A DNA stretch of 6,286 nt, from NCBI GenBank assembly GCA_006227875.1, contig SBFI01000209.1, positions 1 to 6,286 on the forward strand, given 5' to 3'. Below the pieces are notes generated by a model that was not told the origin of the DNA, made no database searches, and was given only the letters and a program-made list of their open reading frames with translations. Numbering within the stretch: the first letter of the stretch is position 1; every line of letters begins with the position of its first letter. Source of the DNA: Acidobacteriota bacterium (GTDB lineage: Bacteria > Acidobacteriota > Thermoanaerobaculia > Multivoradales > JAHEKO01). A program made the translations under genes and the position numbers. This document shows positions 1-6,286 of this stretch, one piece after another.

Positions 1-600
1 CTGGTGCCCCGGGCCGAGCTCGAAGGCGAGATGGGTGACTCCCATGTCGGCCTGCAGGCGCGGCTCATGTCGCAGGCGCTGCGCAAGCTGACGGCCATCG
101 TCGCCAAGTCGAAGACCTGTCTGGTCTTTATCAATCAGATCCGCGAGAAGATCGGGGTGATGTTCGGCAGTCCCGAGACCACCACCGGCGGCCGGGCGCT
201 CAAGTTCTACTCGTCGGTGCGTATCGACATCCGTCGCATCGCCGCGCTCAAGGACGGCGATCAGGTAGTCGGCGCTCGGGCTAAGGTCAAGATCGTCAAG
301 AACAAGGTGGCGGCTCCCTTCCGCATCGCCGAGTTCGACATCGACTATGGTGAAGGCATCTCCCGAGTCGGCGAGCTCGTCGACATGGGTGTCCAGTACA
401 AGCAGGTGGCCAAGAGCGGCGCCTGGTACAACTATGGCGACGTCCGCCTCGGTCAGGGGCGCGAGAACGCCAAGCAGTTCCTGCGCGACAACCCCGATCT
501 GGCCGACGAGCTCGAGCAGAGCCTGCGAGAAGAGCTGGGACTCGCCGTAGCCCAGCCGGCCGAAGAGCCGGTGGAGGTGGAGGCCGAGGCCGGAAGCTGA
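1..600 (+). CDS. recA: RecA recombinase, C-terminal part (5' end outside window)
   Basis: RecA is the ATP-dependent cytoplasmic strand-exchange protein that forms filaments on single-stranded DNA, drives recombinational repair and promotes LexA self-cleavage. The window opens in frame inside the core; aligning by eye to E. coli RecA, the first codon matches about residue 149, so some 148 residues with Walker A and B are missing. The visible 199 residues hold DNA-binding loop L1 (EGEMGDSH, window residues 8-15), the FINQIR segment with the allosteric glutamine (residue 46, E. coli Gln194), loop L2 (residues 54-70, including the GSPETTTGG stretch and the key Phe at 55), and the C-terminal domain with GAWYNYGDVRLGQGRENA. 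The tail after about residue 178 is short, acidic and Ala/Glu/Val-rich, as is usual for RecA. Nothing suggests a pseudogene or intein in the visible part. It ends in TGA, 19 nt before the next gene. Identity is essentially certain. Confidence 0.98.
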   Translation: MVPRAELEGEMGDSHVGLQARLMSQALRKLTAIVAKSKTCLVFINQIREKIGVMFGSPETTTGGRALKFYSSVRIDIRRIAALKDGDQVVGARAKVKIVKNKVAAPFRIAEFDIDYGEGISRVGELVDMGVQYKQVAKSGAWYNYGDVRLGQGRENAKQFLRDNPDLADELEQSLREELGLAVAQPAEEPVEVEAEAGS

Positions 601-610
601 CCCGAACGCC

Positions 611-614
611 GGAG
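611..614 (+). promoter_or_regulatory. Shine-Dalgarno for the TTG-initiated antiporter gene
   Basis: A GGAG (within GGAGAAGA) lies five bases before the TTG at 620. It supports this non-ATG start: the reading frame is closed upstream by a TAG at 548-550, there is no in-frame ATG or GTG between that stop and 620, and initiation here produces a complete signal peptide. It is the only clear ribosome binding site among the four downstream genes in the window. Confidence 0.75.
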
Positions 615-619
615 AAGAT

Positions 620-2545
620 TTGAGCCGCTACGGTTTCGTCGTCCTGGCCGCTCTGCTGGCCATCCCACTGCCCCTTTGCGCCGCCACTCTTGAGGTGGAG
701 CCTGCCGGGCCGGTTGCACTCAGCGGCGGTCCGGTGCGGTTGAAGCTCGCGCTCAGCGATCTCGAGCCAGGCGAAGAGATCGAGACCCGCATCTTTGTCG
801 ACGGTCGTCTTGTCGACCAGCGCCGATTGGGGCCCGGTGAGCACGAGGTCACCGTCAAGACACCCGAGCTGGCCAGCGGGCGCCACGAGGTGAATGTCGA
901 GGGAGGGGAAGCGCCGTCGGAGCTCGAGATCCGTGTGATCCCGGGGTGGCTCTCCATCGTCCCACCGCTGATCGCCATCGGTCTGGCACTGATCTTCAAG
1001 GACGTTCTGTTTTCTCTGTTTGTGGGTGTCTATTCCGGTGCACTCTTTCTCTACGCCTGGAACCCGTTTACCGCCTTTGCCCGCAGCATCGATCACTTCA
1101 TCGTTCCCTCTCTCGCCGATCCCAACAACGCCGCCATCATCGTCTTTTCCATGCTGCTTGGTGGGATGGTGGGGATCATCAGCAAGAGCGGCGGCACGCA
1201 GGGAATCGTCGACCGGCTGAGCCGCTTTGCCACCGACGCCCGGCGGGGTCAGATCGCCACCTGGGTCCTTGGAGTGGTGATCTTCTTCGACGACTATGCC
1301 AATACCCTGATCGTCGGCTCCACCATGCGGCCGATCACGGATCGTCTGCGCATCAGCCGCGAAAAGCTGGCCTATATCGTCGACTCGACAGCGGCACCGG
1401 TGGCGAGTGTGGCTCCCATCTCCACCTGGATCGGATTCGAGGTCGGTCTCATCGCCGCCGCCTTTACCCAACTGGACATCGGCGCCGACTACAACGCCTA
1501 CGGCACCTTTCTGTCCTCGATCCTGTATCGCTTCTATCCGCTCTTTGCCCTGGTGCTCGGCTTCACCATCGCCTACACCCGGCGGGACTTTGGCCCCATG
1601 CTCAAGGCCGAACGGCGGGCCAGCCGCACCGGAGCGGTCATCGCCGAGGGCGATACCCCCCTGGCCTTTGCCGCGGTCGAGAAACTGACGCCCCCCGAGG
1701 GCGCCCCCAGAAGGGCCGGCAACGCTCTGCTGCCGATTGTGACGGTAGTGGTGGTAACCCTGTTGGGGCTCTACATTACCGGCTCGAGCGATCTGGATCG
1801 GGCCGACTTTGGCGGCACCTTCGATTGGCTGCGAGAAGTCTTCTCGGCCTCCGACAGCTTTAGCGCTCTGCTGTGGGCCAGCCTCGCGGGAGTGGTGGTT
1901 GCCGCGCTGTTGGCGCTGTCGCAGAGAATCCTCACCGTGCGCCAGACCGTGGAATCGATGGTCGAGGGATTTCGCTCGATGCTTCTGGCCTTTCTCGTGC
2001 TCATCCTGGCCTGGTCGATCGGCTCGGTCTGCGAGGAGTTGCTCACCGCCGACTATGTCGTCAGCTTGACCAGCGGCGTTATCGGACCACAGTGGTTCCC
2101 GGCGTTGGTCTTCCTCGCCTCGGCGGCTATCTCGTTTGCCACCGGCGCCTCCTGGGGCACGATGGCCATCCTGATGCCGATCGTCATCCCCATCTCGCAC
2201 GGTCTGTCGACCGCCGGCGGTTTCCAGGTGGGCAGCGACCCCTACACCCTGATCCTTGTCGGCACCATCTCATCGGTGCTGGCCGGGAGTGTCTGGGGCG
2301 ACCACTGCTCCCCCATCTCGGACACGACCATCCTGTCGAGCATGGCCTCGGGGTCCGACCACATCGCCCACGTCCGTACCCAGATTCCCTACGCTCTGGG
2401 TCTCGGCATCCTGGGCATGTTGTTGGGCGACATACCGACTGCCTTTGGTCTGAGCCCGTGGATCTCGCTGGTGGTGGGCAGCGTCGTCATCGTTCTCACC
2501 GTCCGGTTTCTGGGCCAGAAGGTCGACTCACCTTCGGCCGGCTAG
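620..2545 (+). CDS. NhaC-family Na+/H+ antiporter with exported N-terminal beta domain
   Basis: Predicted inner-membrane secondary transporter exchanging Na+ for H+, for pH and sodium homeostasis; substrate is inferred from family only. The 641-residue product starts at TTG with a good ribosome binding site. Residues 1-22 form a signal peptide (hydrophobic core FVVLAALLAIPLPL, cleavage probably after CAA). Residues about 23-108 are a soluble, strand-rich segment (paired phrases such as PVRLKLALSDL, ETRIFVDGRLVDQ, GRHEVNVEGG) that looks like an Ig-like sandwich, expected in the periplasm. From residue 110 on come many membrane helices with hallmarks of the NhaC family: FFDDYANTLIVGSTMRP (222-238), DSTAAPVASVAPISTW (255-270), FATGASWGTMAILMPIVIP (506-524) and GDHCSPISDTTILSS (560-574). 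The conserved Asp and polar residues in these motifs are plausible ion-path residues. A plain NhaC is shorter and lacks the exported domain. Malate/lactate exchange, as in MleN-type relatives, cannot be excluded. Confidence 0.92.
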   Translation: MSRYGFVVLAALLAIPLPLCAATLEVEPAGPVALSGGPVRLKLALSDLEPGEEIETRIFVDGRLVDQRRLGPGEHEVTVKTPELASGRHEVNVEGGEAPSELEIRVIPGWLSIVPPLIAIGLALIFKDVLFSLFVGVYSGALFLYAWNPFTAFARSIDHFIVPSLADPNNAAIIVFSMLLGGMVGIISKSGGTQGIVDRLSRFATDARRGQIATWVLGVVIFFDDYANTLIVGSTMRPITDRLRISREKLAYIVDSTAAPVASVAPISTWIGFEVGLIAAAFTQLDIGADYNAYGTFLSSILYRFYPLFALVLGFTIAYTRRDFGPMLKAERRASRTGAVIAEGDTPLAFAAVEKLTPPEGAPRRAGNALLPIVTVVVVTLLGLYITGSSDLDRADFGGTFDWLREVFSASDSFSALLWASLAGVVVAALLALSQRILTVRQTVESMVEGFRSMLLAFLVLILAWSIGSVCEELLTADYVVSLTSGVIGPQWFPALVFLASAAISFATGASWGTMAILMPIVIPISHGLSTAGGFQVGSDPYTLILVGTISSVLAGSVWGDHCSPISDTTILSSMASGSDHIAHVRTQIPYALGLGILGMLLGDIPTAFGLSPWISLVVGSVVIVLTVRFLGQKVDSPSAG

Positions 2546-2567
2546 CCGTCCTCAGCAGCCAACGACC

Positions 2568-5495
2568 ATGAAGATTCTCTGCCGGTTCTTGCCGTTGGCT
2601 CTTGGCCTCGTCCTGCTGCCGCTGCCGGTGGCGGCCCAGGCACCCCCCTGCCGTCCCTGTGCGGGGGTGAGGGTCGACAACCCCGCGTCCTTGATCCCCG
2701 AGCTCGCTGCCGAGCCCCGGCTGGATGAGGAAGCGCGCTTCTACATCGCCTGGGACGTGGCCCTCGACGGCTCGGCGCCCCTCGACGTTGCGACCTCGGT
2801 GGCCGGCACCGGTGCCACCCCCTGGCTGCGACTCGTCTTCGCGACACCCTCGCCCCTGACCGACAATCTCGAGCGACTGGAGAGCGAGCTCGAGGCGGTG
2901 GCCGGTCTCGCCGCCGCCGCCGGTGAGAACCCACATTTCCAGGTGGTCTGGCGACCCGATAGTGACTTGCCCGACATCGAGCAAATCCGCGAATACGCCT
3001 TTCTGTTGAAGAGAGCGACGGTCGCGGTGGGGGGCGCCGCTCCCGAGGCCCGCGTTATCAGCCAGCCGCTGCCCGCCGATATCGAGCTGTTGCGCGCCCT
3101 CTACGCCGAGGAGACCGCCGCCTATCTCGATGGCATCGCTCTCCGTACCACTGAAACCGAAGCCCTTGCTCCGGTGCTCGATCTGCTTGCCGAGCTCGAT
3201 CCCGGCAAGCCCATCGTTATCGATGCCCTCCCCTTCCCCGCCCACTCCTCCGACGCGGTGGCGGCCGCGGCGGCCTTTGCCGTCGCCGGGGCGGATCTGA
3301 CCTTTTTCGAGCACGACCGGAGCACGATCCCCGATATCGGACCGTTCAAGCTCCTGGCGCGAGAATTTCAGGGCGACCTCTCTTACGATGTCTTTTCCTC
3401 CCCCACCGGCAATGCCGAGGCCTGGTCCTTTGTCCGTGGCGAAGACCTGGGGTTGCGGGTCATCGTCAACAAGAGCCCCGACAGCGAAACGGCCAGTCTC
3501 CTCTTCTCCGATGCTCAGCTCAAGAGCCCGGAGCGCATCGACCCGGAGACCGGGGAGCCGGTCGACCTGTTCGGGGCGCTGCCGGGCAAGAAGGGACTGG
3601 AGCTCGAGATACTCGATCCCGACCCGGTGACGTTTCTTCGTTTTCAACGGCTGACGGCCTCCGAGCGCGAGGGCATCGAGGGTCTGGATGAACGGCTCAC
3701 GGTCGTCTCCGAGCGACAGTTACCGGTCGAAGAGATCCTCCGCCGACTGCAGGCCTTCGAGGACGCGCAGCAACGCCGTCTTCACACCTACCGCGCGCTC
3801 AATACCACCCATCTTCGCTTTCAGTTTGCCACCGAGGGTCTGGAGGTGACCTTCGAAGGGCCGATCTTCTTCCGCCAAGGGGAAGGATTCGACTGGGCGT
3901 GGGAGAAGGCTCTTTTCAGCGGTCTCAAGTGGAGGAGCAAGAGGCTGCCCAAGCTGCCGCTGATCCAGCCCGAGAGAGCGGCCAGCCTGCCGTTGGAGAT
4001 CCTGTTCACCAACCAGTACTTCTACCGATTGCGTGGAACCGCCATCGTCGATGGCCGCGACTGCTGGGTGGTCGACTTTCGACCCCGGGTAGCGGACTCG
4101 GAGGACAACCTCTTCCGCGGCACCGTCTGGATCGATCGCGAGCACTTCTTCCGCGTGCGCTCGCGGGCTGTCCAGCAGGGTCTCGAGGGCGAGGTCATCT
4201 CCAACGAGGAGACCCTCTACTACTCATCGGTCGACGCCGCGGGCAACCTCACCGCTTGGGATCCGGAGGGTTTCTGGGTACCCATGCGGGGAGTCAGCCA
4301 GCAGATCTGGTCGCTCTTCAACGCTGCGTTGGTGGTCGAGAGAGAGACCCTCCTGACCCGGATCGCCATCAACGACTCCGAGTTCGAGGACCGCCGCCAG
4401 GAGGTCCTGGCATCGGACACCACCATGGTCAGGGATACCCCGGCGGGACTGCGCTATCTGACCAGAGACAAGGAAACCGGCGAGCGCGTGGTGGAGGAGA
4501 AATTCGACCCCGGCCGGCTCTTCCTACTGGGAGGGGTCTTTTACGACGAGTCGTTCGATTTTCCGATCCCGCTAGTGGGTGTCGACTATTTCAATCTCGA
4601 TTTCAAGGAGACCGGAAGCCAGGTCAATGTCTTCTTTGGCGGCGCAATCCTGACCGCCAACTGGTCCGACCCCGAGCTCTTCGGCTCGCGGTTCGATGCC
4701 GGGACCGACGTCTTCCTTCTCGCTGTTGCCGGGACCGACACCCTGTTCAGGGATGGCGAGGAGACTCCGGAGGAGGATGTAGAGATCCGCCCGGCGGAGG
4801 TCGATTTTACGCTGGGCCGCCCGCTGGGTAGCTTTACAAAAGTCAATCTGACCTATCGCCTCGGCTACACCAGCTTTGATCGCGCCGATGACACCGCCGA
4901 GGAGTTCCTGTTACCCGAAGACCACTTCACAAGCACGATCGAACTGGCGGTCAAATACAGCCGCTTGGGATATCGCTTCGAGCTGCGAGGGGAGTATTCG
5001 GATCGCTCCCGGTGGGAGCCCTGGGGCCTGCCCGGCAACACGGACTACGATTCCGAGCAGAAGGACTACATCAAGTGGGGCGCCTCCTTTGCCAAGACCT
5101 TCCATCTGCGGCGCTTCCGCAAGATCGGGATCGAACTGGAATATGCAGGTGGCGCCGACCTCGACCGCTTCAGTAAATACGAATTTGGCTATTTCAGCGA
5201 CATCCGGGTCCACGGCTATCAGACCAACAAGGTGCGTGCCGATGAGGCGGCGGCGCTACACGCCAGCTACGGTTTCGAGATGGGCGAGGTCTTTCGCCTG
5301 CAGCTGCTCGGCGATGCCGCCTGGGCGACCGATGAGACGGCGGGTTTCGATCGGGAGTTCCTCGCCGGTGTCGGTGTCGCCGGCAACCTCGTCGGGCCGT
5401 GGAGAACCCTGGTGAGACTCGATCTGGGGGTTGCGGTGGCAGGACCCGATGACGGTTTTACCGCATTCCTGGCCTTTCTCAAGCTATTCAAATAG
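2568..5495 (+). CDS. Large exported protein: TIM-barrel-like domain, LolA-like domain and outer-membrane beta-barrel
   Basis: No named family recognised; function unknown. The 975-residue product begins with a signal peptide (1-23, VAA before Gln24), then a CRPC pair (28-31). Residues about 55-265 alternate strands and helices in the order of a (beta/alpha) barrel (strands near ARFYIAWDV, WLRLVFAT, HFQVVWRP, YLDGIALR, KPIVIDALPF, DLTFFEHD), and 265-362 form a beta-rich segment containing DPETGEPVDLFG, like the accessory sandwich of many glycoside hydrolases. I see no convincing paired catalytic glutamates. Residues about 385-615 resemble the LolA/outer-membrane lipoprotein-sorting fold (YRLRGTAIVDGRDCWVVDF, 486-504; RGTVWIDREHFFRV, 517-530). 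Residues about 650-975 are amphipathic strands ending in FLKLFK; RVHGY (880-884) sits where Omp85 proteins carry VRGF/Y. Expected location is the outer membrane with soluble domains in the periplasm. ATG is 22 nt after the antiporter stop with no clear ribosome binding site. Coding is certain; domain calls are fold inferences. Confidence 0.85.
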   Translation: MKILCRFLPLALGLVLLPLPVAAQAPPCRPCAGVRVDNPASLIPELAAEPRLDEEARFYIAWDVALDGSAPLDVATSVAGTGATPWLRLVFATPSPLTDNLERLESELEAVAGLAAAAGENPHFQVVWRPDSDLPDIEQIREYAFLLKRATVAVGGAAPEARVISQPLPADIELLRALYAEETAAYLDGIALRTTETEALAPVLDLLAELDPGKPIVIDALPFPAHSSDAVAAAAAFAVAGADLTFFEHDRSTIPDIGPFKLLAREFQGDLSYDVFSSPTGNAEAWSFVRGEDLGLRVIVNKSPDSETASLLFSDAQLKSPERIDPETGEPVDLFGALPGKKGLELEILDPDPVTFLRFQRLTASEREGIEGLDERLTVVSERQLPVEEILRRLQAFEDAQQRRLHTYRALNTTHLRFQFATEGLEVTFEGPIFFRQGEGFDWAWEKALFSGLKWRSKRLPKLPLIQPERAASLPLEILFTNQYFYRLRGTAIVDGRDCWVVDFRPRVADSEDNLFRGTVWIDREHFFRVRSRAVQQGLEGEVISNEETLYYSSVDAAGNLTAWDPEGFWVPMRGVSQQIWSLFNAALVVERETLLTRIAINDSEFEDRRQEVLASDTTMVRDTPAGLRYLTRDKETGERVVEEKFDPGRLFLLGGVFYDESFDFPIPLVGVDYFNLDFKETGSQVNVFFGGAILTANWSDPELFGSRFDAGTDVFLLAVAGTDTLFRDGEETPEEDVEIRPAEVDFTLGRPLGSFTKVNLTYRLGYTSFDRADDTAEEFLLPEDHFTSTIELAVKYSRLGYRFELRGEYSDRSRWEPWGLPGNTDYDSEQKDYIKWGASFAKTFHLRRFRKIGIELEYAGGADLDRFSKYEFGYFSDIRVHGYQTNKVRADEAAALHASYGFEMGEVFRLQLLGDAAWATDETAGFDREFLAGVGVAGNLVGPWRTLVRLDLGVAVAGPDDGFTAFLAFLKLFK
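4697..4739 (+). repeat. 13-bp direct repeat, 30-nt period, inside the barrel coding region
   Basis: TGCCGGGACCGAC occurs at 4697-4709 and again at 4727-4739. The 30-nt spacing keeps frame, so the protein shows AGTD twice, ten residues apart (711-714 and 721-724), bracketing the strand VFLLAV. It is either a small in-frame duplication at a beta-hairpin or chance reuse of codons in a GC-rich gene. Confidence 0.5.
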
Positions 5496-5513
5496 AGATA
5501 GCCTGAACTATCC

Positions 5514-5816
5514 ATGAGCCAAGACGATTTCCCCGACGGGGAGCCCGTCGAGCTCCCCATCACCGACGTTCTGGACCTCCACAGCTTTCCTCCCCGAGAG
5601 GTCGCTGATGTGGTCCGCAGCTATCTGGATGAGGCCTTCGAGCAGGGGCTTCTCCACGTGCGGATCATCCACGGCCGCGGCGTGGGTGTTCAGCGGCAGA
5701 CCGTTCGCACAGTCCTGGAGCGCGATCCACGAGTCGCCGTTTACGAGGACGCACCAGCGACGGCCGGGGGCTGGGGGGCAACCAGCGTCACCTTTCACCG
5801 CCCCGATCAGGGTTAG
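5514..5816 (+). CDS. Smr-domain protein (small, stand-alone)
   Basis: A 100-residue protein made almost wholly of one Smr domain, the fold found at the C terminus of MutS2 and in small stand-alone proteins. Smr domains bind nucleic acid and several are nicking endonucleases; in other bacteria they act in recombination suppression or in cleaving mRNA on collided ribosomes. Which role applies here cannot be told. Visible hallmarks are LDLH (20-23), IIHGRGVGVQR (51-61) with the signature HGRG, and GGWGAT near the end (85-90), in the right order and spacing for a complete domain. There is no MutS-like ATPase part and no long N-terminal extension. The ATG is 18 nt after the barrel-protein stop and lacks a clear Shine-Dalgarno. 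Its TAG is in the same frame as the following gene, only two codons before that start, so the two are probably co-translated. Cytoplasmic. Confidence 0.93.
   Translation: MSQDDFPDGEPVELPITDVLDLHSFPPREVADVVRSYLDEAFEQGLLHVRIIHGRGVGVQRQTVRTVLERDPRVAVYEDAPATAGGWGATSVTFHRPDQG
5531..5558 (+). other. Overlapping alternative hairpins just inside the Smr gene
   Basis: Two perfect 7-bp inverted repeats share bases. CGACGGG (5534-5540) pairs with CCCGTCG (5544-5550) over a 3-nt loop, while GGGGAGC (5538-5544) pairs with GCTCCCC (5552-5558) over a 7-nt loop. They cannot form together. The element starts 15 nt after the initiation codon, so it could affect initiation or elongation. No U-tract follows, so it is not a Rho-independent terminator. 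It may be only a by-product of GC-rich coding. Confidence 0.4.
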
Positions 5817-5822
5817 CCTGCC

Positions 5823-6286
5823 ATGGCATCGGCGACACTACGACGATACTGGAACCGGCTGCGGCGGTCTCTCGCAGGAACACCGGTCGGTTTTGTCTAT
5901 TCACCCGGCTACCGGGTCGATCTCGGCGGCTCGCCGTACGATCCGGAACGGGCCGAGCGCATCCTCACTTTCCTGCTGACCGAGGGTCTGATCAGCAAGG
6001 ACAACGTCTTTCGCCCCCGACGCGCATCTCTCCAGGATCTGCGGCTGGCACATTCCGCCGCCTATCTCGAAGGCCTGCGGGATCCCGAAACGCTGACGGC
6101 AATTCTCGGCGTCGAGGTTCGGGACGAGGTCTACCAGCAGGCTCTACAGGCCCAGCGTCTCGCCGTGGGTGGCACCCTTCTCGCCACCCGGCATGCCCTG
6201 AGGCGAAACAGTGTCACCGTCAACCTGGGAGGCGGCTTTCATCATGCCCGACCGGAGGCCGGTCGCGGTTTCTGTATCTTCAACGA
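5823..6286 (+). CDS. Histone deacetylase family protein, N-terminal part (3' end outside window)
   Basis: The 154 complete codons visible encode the start of a zinc-dependent deacetylase of the arginase/HDAC fold, the group that includes class I/IV HDACs, AcuC and acetylpolyamine amidohydrolases. Recognisable parts are VYSPGYRVDLGG (25-36) followed by a DPERAERI helix (40-47), AHSAAYLEGL (76-85, the usual H-x-x-x-Y-L segment), and VNLGGGFHHARP (133-144) with the catalytic His-His pair at 140-141, then GRGFCIFN (147-154) running into the edge. The next base pair fits the conserved Asp of FND. Zinc ligands and the catalytic Tyr lie beyond the window, so activity cannot be judged. The basic first 20 residues (RRYWNRLRRSL) precede the domain and are not a signal peptide, so it is probably cytoplasmic. 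The ATG at 5823 is the first start after the Smr stop, in the same frame, 6 nt on, without its own ribosome binding site. The natural substrate is unknown: protein lysines, polyamines or another acetylated metabolite. Confidence 0.93.
   Translation, partial: MASATLRRYWNRLRRSLAGTPVGFVYSPGYRVDLGGSPYDPERAERILTFLLTEGLISKDNVFRPRRASLQDLRLAHSAAYLEGLRDPETLTAILGVEVRDEVYQQALQAQRLAVGGTLLATRHALRRNSVTVNLGGGFHHARPEAGRGFCIFN

Noticed and set aside
620..682. Possible lipoprotein signal (LPLC) in the antiporter N terminus
   Set aside because: The residue before Cys20 is Leu, which does not suit signal peptidase II, whereas cleavage after CAA fits signal peptidase I.
296..2200. Very long open frame (634 codons) on the - strand opposite recA and the antiporter
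   Set aside because: It lies antisense to two clearly identified genes, its translation is low-complexity and rich in Gly, Asp, Arg and Gln without any recognisable motif, and long antisense frames are expected when GC-rich codons avoid stops.
2539..2548. Ten-base palindrome CGGCTAGCCG over the antiporter stop codon, considered as a terminator or operator
   Set aside because: It has no loop, so it cannot form a useful hairpin, and no T-tract follows; a single short palindrome in GC-rich DNA is expected by chance.
2496..3647. Open frame of 383 codons on the - strand opposite the start of the barrel protein
   Set aside because: Same reasoning: it mirrors the coding strand's codon bias, has no domain signature, and the + strand product has a good signal peptide and continuous fold pattern.
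3899..4831. Open frame of 310 codons on the + strand in another frame of the barrel gene
   Set aside because: Composition is dominated by Arg, Gly and Pro, typical of a shifted frame in GC-rich DNA, and it is wholly inside a well supported gene.
5608..5979. Open frame on the + strand crossing the Smr/deacetylase junction
   Set aside because: It overlaps both the Smr signature motifs and the start of the deacetylase domain in a different frame and has no recognisable content.

Overview
This GC-rich bacterial window is packed with genes that all lie on the + strand. From left to right it holds the C-terminal half of recA, an NhaC-family Na+/H+ antiporter with an added exported N-terminal domain, a 975-residue exported protein that looks like an outer-membrane chimera, a 100-residue Smr-domain protein, and the first half of a histone-deacetylase-family protein that runs off the right edge. 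The intergenic gaps are only 19, 22, 18 and 6 nt. There is no gene-free stretch near 300 bases, no RNA gene, no mobile element, no CRISPR array, and no convincing terminator or internal promoter.

Organism: a signal peptide plus a C-terminal transmembrane beta-barrel in the large protein points to a bacterium with an outer membrane. GC-rich codon use, a TTG start, and a LolA-like domain fused to a beta-barrel would fit Acidobacteriota or a related deep-branching Gram-negative phylum. That placement is inferred from the style of the proteins, not demonstrated.

Layout and logic: the close spacing and single strand suggest one transcriptional run starting at or upstream of recA (its promoter and any LexA box are outside the window). 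recX, the usual partner downstream of recA, is absent here. The next genes make inner-membrane ion exchange and outer-membrane components, followed by the Smr protein, whose stop lies only two codons before the start of the deacetylase gene in the same reading frame. Three of the four downstream genes lack a clear Shine-Dalgarno sequence, so translational coupling or a relaxed initiation mode is likely.

The most unusual item is the protein at 2568-5495. Its predicted order is a signal peptide, a CxxC pair, a (beta/alpha)-barrel resembling a glycoside hydrolase with a following beta-sandwich, a LolA/sorting-protein-like domain, and a C-terminal barrel with an Omp85-like last section. I do not know a named family with this architecture, and its function is unassigned.
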